NCBI RefSeq assembly: GCF_000389965.1
Contig: NC_021191.1
Location: forward strand, 1,055,501 to 1,119,500
DNA from: Actinoplanes sp. N902-109
GTDB lineage: Bacteria > Actinomycetota > Actinomycetes > Mycobacteriales > Micromonosporaceae
DNA: 64,000 nucleotides
Reading direction: 5' to 3'
Part shown: piece after piece, positions 49,727 through 58,722 of the stretch
Layout of the letters: each line of letters opens with the position of its first letter
Position numbering within the stretch: the first letter of the stretch is position 1
Made by a program: the position numbers and the translations under genes
The notes under the pieces: model-generated
Database searches by the model: none
The model's input: only the letters and a program-made list of their open reading frames with translations
What the model was told of the DNA's origin: nothing

Positions 49727-51235
49727 ATGATTCTTCGTGCGCTGACGGCCGGACTCCTTGCCATCCCGGGGAGCCCGGCCGTTGCCGCATCGGATCCCGC
49801 ACCGTTCGTTGTCGGGTTGCGCGACGGTTCGTCGTACGCGGCCGACCTGCCGGCCCGCGAGGCCGACCGGCTGCTCGATGACCCAGCGGTTGAGTACGTC
49901 GAGCCGGACCACGTCGCGCGCATCGACACCGCCGGTCAGTGGAGCATCACGAGGACCGGCGTCGACGCCGCCTGGCAGGTCACCCGTGGCCGCGGCACCG
50001 TCACGGTCGCCGTGGTCGACACCGGCGTCAGCGCGATCCCCGAGCTCGCCGGCCGGTTGCTGCCGGGCCATGACTTCGTCGACAACGACAACGACGCCGG
50101 CGACGACAATGGTCACGGCACCATGGCCGCCGGAGTGCTCGCGGCGGCGGCCACCAACCGCAGCGGCGTCGTGGGCATCTGCCCGGCTTGCAAGATCCTG
50201 CCGGTGAAGGTGCTCGGCGCGGACGGTTCCGGCTCGTACAGCACGATCGCCGACGGCATCCGCTGGGCCGCCGACCAGGACGCCCGGATCATCAGCCTGT
50301 CGCTCGGCGGCGACGCGGACAGCCAGGTGCTGCGGGACGCGGTGGGTTACGCCGCGGACCGGGGTGCGCTCGTCATCGCGGCCGCCGGCAACGAGGGCAG
50401 CTCGACGCCGCACTACCCGGCGGCCATCCCGTCGGTGCTCGCGGTGGGCGGCTCGACCGACGCCGACCTGCCGTACCCGTGGTCCAACTACGGCAGCGAC
50501 TGGGTGGACATCGCGGCACCCGGCTGCAACCTCGCGCCCTCCAGGGACAGCATCGTCGGCCAGTTCTGCGGGACGTCGTCCGCGACACCGTTCGTCGCCG
50601 GGGTCGCCGCACTGCTCGCGTCGCAGGCACCGGCCCGTGACGCCACCCGGATCCGGGACGCCCTCACCTCGACCGCCGACCCCGTCCCCGGCGGCTGGGT
50701 GCCGGGCCGCATCAACGCCGCCCGCGCGATCGCCGTCGACGACACCGTGAAACCCGTCACCGCGTTCCTGAGCCCCGGTGGTTCCGCGCTCGTCCGCGGC
50801 ACGGTCGCGGTCTCCGCCCGCGCCACCGACAACATCGGCATCGCGAAGGTCGAGCTGTTCGTCAACGGCAAGCCGGTCGGCACCGACCGCGTTTCCCCGT
50901 ACGTCGTCAGCTGGCGATCGAGCGGCACAACCGCAACGCTGCGGCTGCGCACGACCGACCTCAACGGCAACGTGTCGACCGCAACCCGGACCGTGACCGT
51001 CGACAACATCGCCCCGGCGGTGCGGATGACCGTCGGCAGCAAGGTCAAGGTGACGGCGACCGACCGCATCGGCATCAGGCGCATCCAACTGCTGGCCAAC
51101 GGCACGATCGTGCGCCGGTCCACCGGCGCCACCGCGACGTTCACGGTGCCGCGCGGCACCACTTCGATCCGGGTACGGGCCTACGACCGGACCGGCAACG
51201 CGACCACCACTCCGGCCCGCAGGTGGCGTCGCTGA
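49727..51235 (+). CDS. Secreted subtilisin-like serine protease, paralog of the preceding gene
   Basis: 502 residues. Short signal peptide (MILRALTAGLLAIPGSPAVA), small prodomain ending DDPAVEYVEPDHVARID, S8 catalytic triad Asp98 (VVDTGVS), His130 (DDNGHGTMA) and Ser284 (CGTSSATPFVAG), oxyanion Asn in AAAGNEG, and two Ig-like modules at the C terminus (DNIGIAKVELFVNGK and RIGIRRIQLLANG). ATG 49727 follows GAGGGTGG; a GTG three codons upstream is less likely. The gene starts 69 bases after the first protease, so co-transcription is possible. Confidence 0.9.
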   Translation: MILRALTAGLLAIPGSPAVAASDPAPFVVGLRDGSSYAADLPAREADRLLDDPAVEYVEPDHVARIDTAGQWSITRTGVDAAWQVTRGRGTVTVAVVDTGVSAIPELAGRLLPGHDFVDNDNDAGDDNGHGTMAAGVLAAAATNRSGVVGICPACKILPVKVLGADGSGSYSTIADGIRWAADQDARIISLSLGGDADSQVLRDAVGYAADRGALVIAAAGNEGSSTPHYPAAIPSVLAVGGSTDADLPYPWSNYGSDWVDIAAPGCNLAPSRDSIVGQFCGTSSATPFVAGVAALLASQAPARDATRIRDALTSTADPVPGGWVPGRINAARAIAVDDTVKPVTAFLSPGGSALVRGTVAVSARATDNIGIAKVELFVNGKPVGTDRVSPYVVSWRSSGTTATLRLRTTDLNGNVSTATRTVTVDNIAPAVRMTVGSKVKVTATDRIGIRRIQLLANGTIVRRSTGATATFTVPRGTTSIRVRAYDRTGNATTTPARRWRR

Positions 51236-51241
51236 GGTCGG

Positions 51242-51247
51242 TAGACT
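51242..51247 (+). promoter_or_regulatory. -10 element of a leaderless guaA promoter
   Basis: TAGACT, 8 bases before the guaA ATG, partly within 20 bases of the protease stop. Confidence 0.5.
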
Positions 51248-51255
51248 CGGCGCCC

Positions 51256-52809
<1,554 letters not shown>

Positions 52810-52823
52810 TGGGTTGCGGTGGG

Positions 52824-52901
52824 GGCTTTCGGGGCCGGGATTGCCTCACTCCGGGCGGTCAGGCTTGATCCCTGCGTGAGGCAATCCCGGCCCCGAAAGC
52901 C
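52824..52901 (+). terminator. Perfect 26-bp hairpin after guaA
   Basis: 26-bp stem without mismatch and a 26-base loop, starting 15 bases after the guaA stop. Likely a 3'-end structure for guaA. Confidence 0.55.
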
Positions 52902-53285
52902 GCGCGGGTCACTCCCTGCGGTTCGCTGACGGGGTGGGTGACAACGGCGGGTACGCCGCGACGACAAGTGAGCCAGCTCCAACAGCACCCGCCGTCGTCT
53001 GAGCGCCCCATGGACGGGCCACCTGCCGCCGAGTTCGTCGCTTTGGTGCCGGGCTCGCCGGCAGGTGTCTGGGTCCCTGGCGCTGAACGGCCGCCGCGCG
53101 AGCACGCCGTTCGCGATTCGCGGATCGGGCCGCGGTCCGATTCCCGCGCCACGCGCAACGGCTGACTCATGACCCCGCGTTCTTTCCCATACCGTCCAGC
53201 CCCTGTGGCTTTCCCCCCGCCTGCTCCGCCCCCGTACCGCTCCCTCTCCCGAACCCGCAGGGGAGCCACCCAGCATGCCCACGTC

Positions 53286-53363
53286 GGCTTCGGGGGCGGG
53301 GATTGCCTCACGCAGGGATCAAGCCTGACCGCCCGGAGTGAGGCAATCCCCGCCCCCGAAGCC
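53286..53363 (-). terminator. Perfect 26-bp hairpin after pspC
   Basis: Mirror copy of the guaA hairpin, starting 14 bases after the pspC stop on the minus strand; its loop is the exact reverse complement of the other loop. Confidence 0.55.
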
Positions 53364-53376
53364 CCCACAGCGCCCA

Positions 53377-53643
53377 TCACAAAGGCTCGGACGGAGCCCC
53401 CCAAGAGGAATGATCAGAGCGCAAAGGAGCAGGCGCCACCTCTTCGGGCATGAGGAACCACACGACGGGATAGGCGAGCGCAGCGATCCCCCAGGAGCCG
53501 ACCACCGCGATGGCGAAGGCAACCCGGATCAGGACCGGGTCGACGGCGAAGTAGCGACCGATGCCGCTGCAGACCCCGGCCACGATGCGGTCGTCGAGGG
53601 GGCGGCGGAGCTGCTTGTACGGGGTGACAGTCGGTGTGCTCAT
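53377..53643 (-). CDS. PspC domain protein
   Basis: 88 residues: YKQLRRPLDDRIVAGVCSGI, GRYFAVDPVLIRVAFAIAVV and a second hydrophobic stretch to WFLMPEE, a stand-alone PspC domain with one or two membrane helices. PspC proteins act in envelope-stress responses. TGGAGAC precedes the ATG. Two more PspC-domain proteins lie at 58.7-61.7 kb. Confidence 0.85.
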   Translation of the reverse strand: MSTPTVTPYKQLRRPLDDRIVAGVCSGIGRYFAVDPVLIRVAFAIAVVGSWGIAALAYPVVWFLMPEEVAPAPLRSDHSSWGAPSEPL

Positions 53644-53895
53644 GTCTCCAGGGTCCGCGCGGGGGTGCTCGGGGGCCTCGGTGACCGCCCCGATCCGTAC
53701 CCTGATTTCGGGGTGCGGGCAAGGACGCGCCCGCGTGCCGGAGTTCGGTGATCTTGCGGCGAAAGCTACCGATACGCACAGTTACTGATCTACTGCGCTC
53801 AGTGCGGAGAACCGCCCTGATCTGCGATTACTGACGGCTATCGCCCTGTCAGGAATCCGACAGACGTTTCTTGTACTTAACATAAACCGGGCAAG

Positions 53896-54855
53896 ATGCC
53901 GCCCGTGACCCCCGCACTGGAGCCGCTTCGCAGGATTGCGGCATATGCAGTCGCGACCGACCCCGACGGTCGCGTTCTTCTGGTCCGGGCCTCGACCCGG
54001 TCCGGCACCCCCGGCGTCTGGTCCCTGCCCGGTGGCGCCGTCGACCACGGCGAGGACCCGAACCACACGGTCGTCCGGGAGACGGCCGCCGAGACCGGCC
54101 TGTCCGTCGCCGTGACCGGGCTGCGCGACGTACTGGCCGACATGCGATCGCTGCCGCACCGTGGCGTCACGATCCACACCGACCGGCTGATCTACGAGGT
54201 GTCGGTCCGCGGTGGCAACCTCTGCGACCGCGTCGGCCAGCCCACCGACCTCGTCCGCTGGCACACCGTGGAAGAGGCCGAGAAGCTGCGGCTCCGGCCG
54301 TTCACCGCGGCGGCGCTCGGGCTCAGCGCGGCCTCCGCCGACCTGCGGCCCGAGGAAGCGCCCGACTTCCCGTCGTTCTACGCCTACCCGGGCCCGGACG
54401 GGCTGCACCGCTCGCAGCGCTTCGCGGCGTACGCCATCGCCACCGACCCGGACGACCGGCTGCTGCTCACCCGGATCGCGCCCGGATATCCCGGCGCGGG
54501 ACGCTGGCACCTGCCCGGTGGCGGCACCGACTACGGCGAGCAGCCCGGCACCGCGCTCATCCGCGAGCTGGTCGAGGAGACCGGCCAGGAGGGCCGGCTG
54601 ATCGAGCTGCTCGGCGTGGCCAGCCATCGCGACGCGGCCTCGCTGGGCCCCGAGGGCTATCCGATCGACTGGCACGGCGTCCGCGCGTTCTACCGCGTGG
54701 TCGTCGACGCGCCCACCGAGGTCGTCGTGAAGGACGTCGGTGGTTCCACCGACCTCGCCTGCTGGATGAAACTGCAGGACGTGGCCACTTTGCGCGAGGA
54801 TCAGCTCACCGAGGTGACGGCGGAGGCGCTGAAGGCGGCTAACCTCGACAGGTGA
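53896..54855 (+). CDS. Double Nudix-domain protein, first domain degenerate
   Basis: 319 residues with two Nudix domains (about 12-140 and 170-315). The second Nudix box is complete (GGGTDYGE, then RELVEETG). The first reads GGAVDHGE, then RETAAETG, where Ala replaces the first Glu of the EE pair, so its hydrolase activity is doubtful. The substrate, a nucleoside diphosphate derivative in this family, cannot be deduced. The end overlaps the next Nudix gene by GTGA. The 252 bases upstream contain the promoter but no clear elements. Confidence 0.85.
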   Translation: MPPVTPALEPLRRIAAYAVATDPDGRVLLVRASTRSGTPGVWSLPGGAVDHGEDPNHTVVRETAAETGLSVAVTGLRDVLADMRSLPHRGVTIHTDRLIYEVSVRGGNLCDRVGQPTDLVRWHTVEEAEKLRLRPFTAAALGLSAASADLRPEEAPDFPSFYAYPGPDGLHRSQRFAAYAIATDPDDRLLLTRIAPGYPGAGRWHLPGGGTDYGEQPGTALIRELVEETGQEGRLIELLGVASHRDAASLGPEGYPIDWHGVRAFYRVVVDAPTEVVVKDVGGSTDLACWMKLQDVATLREDQLTEVTAEALKAANLDR

Positions 54856-55748
54856 AGGTCAGACGGATCGGGGCCTACGGGCTGTGTCGGGACGACGCGG
54901 GACGGGTGCTGCTCGCCCACAACTCGCAGCTCTCGGCGTTCCCCGGGCTTTGGACGCTGCCGGGTGGCGGGGTCGAGCAGGGCGAGCACCCCGACGCCGC
55001 CGTCGTGCGCGAGTTCCAGGAAGAGACCGGGCTGCGCGTACGGATCACCGCGGTGCACTCGGTGACCGCAGACGTGTTCCGGCTGCCGGGCACCGACATG
55101 TGGGAACACACCGACCGGATCATCTACGACGTCGAGATCGTCGGCGGGGACCTGCGCGACGAGCTGGCCGGCACCACCGACCGGGTCGCGTGGGTCACTC
55201 CGGGTGAGCTTGAGCTCATGCCGTTCACCGCGGGTGTGCTCGGGCTGCCGGTGCCGCCTTCCGACGTGCCCGACGACCCGGGCGAGGAGCCGGTGCGGTC
55301 GAATCAGCGCTTCGGGGCGTACGGCATCGTCACGGACCCGGACGGCCGGGTGCTGCTCACCCGGATAGCCACCGGATATCCCGGGGCTGGGTTGTGGCAT
55401 CTGCCCGGCGGCGGGACCGACCACGGTGAGACCCCGGAGGCCGCCCTCGCCCGCGAGCTGGTCGAGGAGACCGGCCAGCACGGCCGGGTGACCGCTCTGC
55501 TGGGCGTCTCGCACCGGCACGACCCGGCGGCGCTGGGGCCCGAGGGGGTGCCCGTCGACTGGCACGTGGTGCGGGTCCTCTTCCGGGTGCATGTCGATCA
55601 GCCGACCGACCCGCGGGTGCTGGAGCCGGACGGCGGGTCGACGAGCGCGGTCGGCTGGTTCGACCAGGTCACCGCGCGGGAGATGGCGCTGACGGAGGTG
55701 ACCGCGCAGGCGCTCGAGCAGCTCGCGGGGGAAAGCGTTCATCGGTGA
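54852..55748 (+). CDS. Double Nudix-domain protein, both boxes intact
   Basis: 298 residues, GTG start overlapping the previous stop. Nudix boxes GGGVEQGE with REFQEETG (about 40-62) and GGGTDHGE with RELVEETG (about 190-213). The second domain is very similar to the second domain of the preceding protein, including LLTRIATGYPGAGLWHLPG, so the pair arose by duplication of a two-domain gene. Substrate unknown. Confidence 0.85.
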   Translation: MKVRRIGAYGLCRDDAGRVLLAHNSQLSAFPGLWTLPGGGVEQGEHPDAAVVREFQEETGLRVRITAVHSVTADVFRLPGTDMWEHTDRIIYDVEIVGGDLRDELAGTTDRVAWVTPGELELMPFTAGVLGLPVPPSDVPDDPGEEPVRSNQRFGAYGIVTDPDGRVLLTRIATGYPGAGLWHLPGGGTDHGETPEAALARELVEETGQHGRVTALLGVSHRHDPAALGPEGVPVDWHVVRVLFRVHVDQPTDPRVLEPDGGSTSAVGWFDQVTAREMALTEVTAQALEQLAGESVHR

Positions 55749-55820
55749 TCCGGTTGCGCCGGCTCGGTTAAACTCGTCACAGGTGCAGGCGGAGCGCAGG
55801 TCCTTCCCCCGGCACGGAGG

Positions 55821-55913
55821 ATGAAAACTCCACATGACGTCGTTGCACATGACGGTCGATCGGTCTCTCGCCAAGAGACGGCGGCTGTGCGATTGTGTAA
55901 CCCGCCTCAGTGA
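55821..55913 (+). CDS. Candidate small leader ORF before pssA
   Basis: A 30-codon frame starting MKTPHDVVAHDGRSV and ending AVRLCNPPQ, with GGAGG touching its ATG. It lies in the 246-base spacer between the Nudix genes and pssA, which also contains a GTCTCT/AGAGAC hairpin at about 55864-55880. No family recognised; it may be a regulatory upstream ORF or chance. Confidence 0.25.
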   Translation: MKTPHDVVAHDGRSVSRQETAAVRLCNPPQ

Positions 55914-55994
55914 CGGTCCGTAGACATACGGGCGTGAGCATCATCCCGTGACGGCCGAAGCCGGCGGGTTTCCAACCCCAAGATGGAGGAGCAC

Positions 55995-56999
55995 GTGCCG
56001 AGAACCCCTTGGCGCCGGCGTCGAACGACGGATAGTCCCCGTCCCGCCGGACGTCGTTGGGCAGGCCGGCTGCGCCGCGGCGGAAGTCTCGCCCGGCAGG
56101 CCCTGCTGGTGCGCGTGGGGCGCCGATCCGGTGACAACACCGGCCGCGCTGCCACCGCCACCCGGGCCGAGGTGATCTACACCGGCACGGAGCTCGCTCC
56201 GTACGCCGCCGGGCGGGGCCGCAAGGTCGCGATCTCCGGCGCCCCCCTCAGTCACGGCCCGGTCGCGATGGCCCAGCCGGTCGGCACCGCCGAGGCGACC
56301 GCCCAGCAGCCCGCCTCGCTGCTGCCGGGCGAGCACACCATCCGCCGCCGGGTGAGCTTCGCCCTGGTCAACGCATGCACCCTGGCCAGCCTCGGGCTCG
56401 GCCTGCTGGCGATCTTCCTGGCCATGAACGGCGAGCCGCGGATCGCCGCCGGCTTCCTGGTGGGCTGTGTCGCGTTCGACGGCCTCGACGGTGCGCTGGC
56501 CCGCCGCCTGGGCGTGTCCAGCCCGTTCGGCGCGCAGATGGACTCGCTCGCCGACATGTGCTCGTTCGGCCTCGCCGCACCGATCGTCGTCTACGCCTCG
56601 CTGGCCGACTCCGTGCCCATGGCCGCCGCCGGCATCGCCTGTGTGCTGGTCGCCGCGTGCGCAGCCATCCGCCTCGCGCGGTTCAACGTCTCACCCAAGG
56701 ACGGCAAGTTCTTCTCCGGCGTGCCGACCACCATGGCCGCCGCGGTGCTGGCCCTGACCGTGCTGATCGGCCTGCCCCTGCCGGGCATCGCGGTGGTCGG
56801 CGGGGTCGCGGTGCTGGCCTTCGCGATGGTCTCCAGCTTCCCGTACGCCAAGCTCGCCCGCATCCTCAAGCTGCCGCCGTGGCTGTGGCTGCTCCCGGTG
56901 GTCGGCGCGCTGGTCGACCCCCGGCTCACCTTCGTGCTGGCCGTCGGCACGTACCTGTTCAGCGGCCCGGTGATGTGGCTCAAGGCCAAGCGTTCCTGA
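55995..56999 (+). CDS. pssA: CDP-diacylglycerol-serine O-phosphatidyltransferase
   Basis: Makes phosphatidylserine from CDP-diacylglycerol. The CDP-alcohol phosphotransferase motif is DGLDGALARRLGVSSPFGAQ followed by MDSLAD, matching DGx2ARx8Gx3Dx3D, within a domain of about six membrane helices (residues 110-330). With the GTG at 55995 the protein has 334 residues and an unusually long Arg-rich N-terminal extension; GGAGGAG lies 3 bases upstream. A later start (ATG near 56269) would give a normal-sized enzyme, so the N terminus is uncertain. psd is convergent next door. Confidence 0.88.
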   Translation: MPRTPWRRRRTTDSPRPAGRRWAGRLRRGGSLARQALLVRVGRRSGDNTGRAATATRAEVIYTGTELAPYAAGRGRKVAISGAPLSHGPVAMAQPVGTAEATAQQPASLLPGEHTIRRRVSFALVNACTLASLGLGLLAIFLAMNGEPRIAAGFLVGCVAFDGLDGALARRLGVSSPFGAQMDSLADMCSFGLAAPIVVYASLADSVPMAAAGIACVLVAACAAIRLARFNVSPKDGKFFSGVPTTMAAAVLALTVLIGLPLPGIAVVGGVAVLAFAMVSSFPYAKLARILKLPPWLWLLPVVGALVDPRLTFVLAVGTYLFSGPVMWLKAKRS

Positions 57000-57010
57000 G
57001 CACTGCCTGG

Positions 57011-57045
57011 TAAAGCCCGCCCGGTTTCCGCCCGGGCGGGCTTTA
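57011..57045. terminator. Bidirectional terminator between pssA and psd
   Basis: TAAAGCCCGCCCGG (57011-57024) pairs perfectly over 14 bp with 57032-57045; 7-base loop; A/T at the base serves as a short T-tract in both directions. Confidence 0.85.
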
Positions 57046-57061
57046 CGCTGCTCAGGCGCTT

Positions 57062-58306
57062 TTACTTCCAGCGGGCGATGACCGAGCTCGCGCCGATGAC
57101 CTTGTCGCCGACCGCCACCGTGGCCTCGGCCTTGTCGGCCGGCAGGTAGACGTCGGTGCGGGAGCCGAACCGGATGAGCCCGTAGCGCTCGCCCCGGGCC
57201 AGCAGAGTGCCCACCGGCGCCCGCTGCACGATGCGCCGGGCGATCAGCCCGGTGCGCTGGACCACGCCGACCGTGCCGTGATCGGTGTCGAGCACCGTGT
57301 AGGCCGCGACGTTGTGCTCGGCCGCTGCCGTCATCGCGTTGGCGTAACCGCCGTCGATGACGAAGTAGCCGGTCACCCGGCCCGCCACCGGCGACCGGTT
57401 GACGTGCACGTCGAGCACCGACAGGAAGACCGCGACGCGCAGGAACTCGCCCTCGCCCAGCCGCGGCTCGGTCAGCCGCTCGACGGACAGCACCCGGCCG
57501 TCGCTGGCCGCCACGACCGCACCCGGGTCCTCCGGCACGTCCCGCTCGGGGTCGCGGAAGAACGCCGCCACCGGAGCCGCCGCCAGCGCCGGGAGCAGCC
57601 ACAGCTTGGACTTGGGGCGGGCCGCCCGGGCCGCCGCGGCCAGCCCGAGCGCGATGCCCGCGGCCGCGACGCCGTTGGAGTCGATGTGCATGCCCCGGGT
57701 CAGCGGCACGCTCGACGGGCGGTAGGCCGGGGCCAGCGTCGCCGCCTTGGCCGTGTCGGCGGGGGTGAACCGCAGCTTGTGGATGCGCAGCGGCGGCTGG
57801 TTGCGGACGACCAGCTCCGAGCCCACGCCGAACAGCGCGCTCTGCCGGAACAGCTCGGCTGCCGCCCCACCGGTGCGACCGGGGACCGCCGGGGTCGCCA
57901 CCGCCACGACCGCGCCGTCCTTCTGGTATTTGGCGAAGCTGTCGAGCAGAAGCCGGGTCTCCTCGGCGGTGCCGGTCAGCGGCTCGCCGACGATCACCAC
58001 GTCGGCCGGCTCCGCCTCGGCGAGCGAGTCGATGATCCGGACCCGGTCGGCGATCCAGCTGCCGAGCCCGGTGATGTGGTCGCGGAGCAGATCGGCGGTG
58101 CTGCGCTCGCCGGCCACGAGGGTCAGCGTGTCGCCCGGCAGCAGCGCCTCGACGGCCGCCTCGACCACGGCCGAGGCGTGGTCGGCCCCGATCACCAGGG
58201 CCGAGGTGGCCGCGTTGTGGCGGGCGAACTCGGCGGCCAGGGTGCGCGCGGCGCGCGGGCCGACGCCGGTCACGGGGGCGGTGGAGACGGAGGGAAACGG
58301 CGTCAT
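57062..58306 (-). CDS. psd: Phosphatidylserine decarboxylase with N-terminal methyltransferase-like domain
   Basis: 414 residues. The C-terminal about 220 residues are the decarboxylase: FFRDPERDVPEDPGAVVAAS, DGRVLSVE, LSVLDVHVNRSPVAGRV and YGLIRFGSRTDVYLP, ending GDKVIGASSVIARWK, where GASS holds the probable self-cleavage/pyruvoyl site. The first about 170 residues (ALVIGADHASAVVEAAVEAL, VRIIDSLAEAEPADVVIVGE) look like a Rossmann methyltransferase-type fold, not part of usual Psd. It converts phosphatidylserine to phosphatidylethanolamine. A TATGCT hexamer 6 bases before the ATG suggests a leaderless message. Confidence 0.88.
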   Translation of the reverse strand: MTPFPSVSTAPVTGVGPRAARTLAAEFARHNAATSALVIGADHASAVVEAAVEALLPGDTLTLVAGERSTADLLRDHITGLGSWIADRVRIIDSLAEAEPADVVIVGEPLTGTAEETRLLLDSFAKYQKDGAVVAVATPAVPGRTGGAAAELFRQSALFGVGSELVVRNQPPLRIHKLRFTPADTAKAATLAPAYRPSSVPLTRGMHIDSNGVAAAGIALGLAAAARAARPKSKLWLLPALAAAPVAAFFRDPERDVPEDPGAVVAASDGRVLSVERLTEPRLGEGEFLRVAVFLSVLDVHVNRSPVAGRVTGYFVIDGGYANAMTAAAEHNVAAYTVLDTDHGTVGVVQRTGLIARRIVQRAPVGTLLARGERYGLIRFGSRTDVYLPADKAEATVAVGDKVIGASSVIARWK

Positions 58307-58312
58307 GCGAAG

Positions 58313-58318
58313 AGCATA
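58313..58318 (-). promoter_or_regulatory. -10 element of a leaderless psd promoter
   Basis: TATGCT on the minus strand, 6 bases before the ATG at 58306. Confidence 0.5.
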
Positions 58319-58335
58319 TGGCCCGTGGCGGGGAC

Positions 58336-58722
58336 TCACTCGGCGCGGTCGGCCCGCTCGCCCCGCTCGACCGGGGGCCGCAGGTCCGTACGGTCGGCCG
58401 GGTTCTCCATGAGTTCCCGCACGATGTCCGCGTGCAGTTCCGGGGGCAGGTCGCCGGGTGTCTCCAGCACCGGCCCGACCGGGGCGGCCACCGGGGTGCC
58501 CACCGCGGCGGTCACCGGCTCGGCGGCCGGCTCGCTGCGCCGGCCCGAGCGGACGGCGCCCATCAGCCCGGCCACCCCGAAGAAGATCAGCGCGCCGGCG
58601 ACCAGCCAGCCCATGGCGGGCAGGTGCACGTCCACCACCCGGCTCACCGCCCACCAGAGCGCCACGAGCAGGAAGATCAGGCCGAAGCTGAGCGAGATGC
58701 CGTCGGTGCGGTGCGGCTTCAT
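58336..58722 (-). CDS. Small two-helix membrane protein
   Basis: 128 residues: two membrane helices (LSFGLIFLLVALWWAVSRVV and MGWLVAGALIFFGVAGLMGA) and an acidic, Pro-rich cytoplasmic-type tail. Family not recognised. The start overlaps the stop of the PspC/LiaF-like gene (ATGA), so it is part of that envelope-stress operon. Confidence 0.7.
   Translation of the reverse strand: MKPHRTDGISLSFGLIFLLVALWWAVSRVVDVHLPAMGWLVAGALIFFGVAGLMGAVRSGRRSEPAAEPVTAAVGTPVAAPVGPVLETPGDLPPELHADIVRELMENPADRTDLRPPVERGERADRAE

Larger units (their letters stand above)
52810..53376. repeat. Composite mirror-repeat element B between guaA and pspC
   Basis: Two perfect hairpins, each arm 26, loop 26, arm 26. Hairpin 3: 52824-52849, loop 52850-52875, 52876-52901. 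Hairpin 4: 53286-53311, loop 53312-53337, 53338-53363. The two loops are exact reverse complements over all 26 bases; the arms share GGATTGCCTCAC and differ outside it with matching changes in both arms. Homology starts at the stop codon of each facing gene (TGATGGG on both strands). The 384 bases between the hairpins show no gene. Confidence 0.9.

Noticed and set aside
52905..53280. Gene inside the guaA-pspC spacer
   Set aside because: Open frames on both strands are short, lack ribosome sites and show no conserved protein features.
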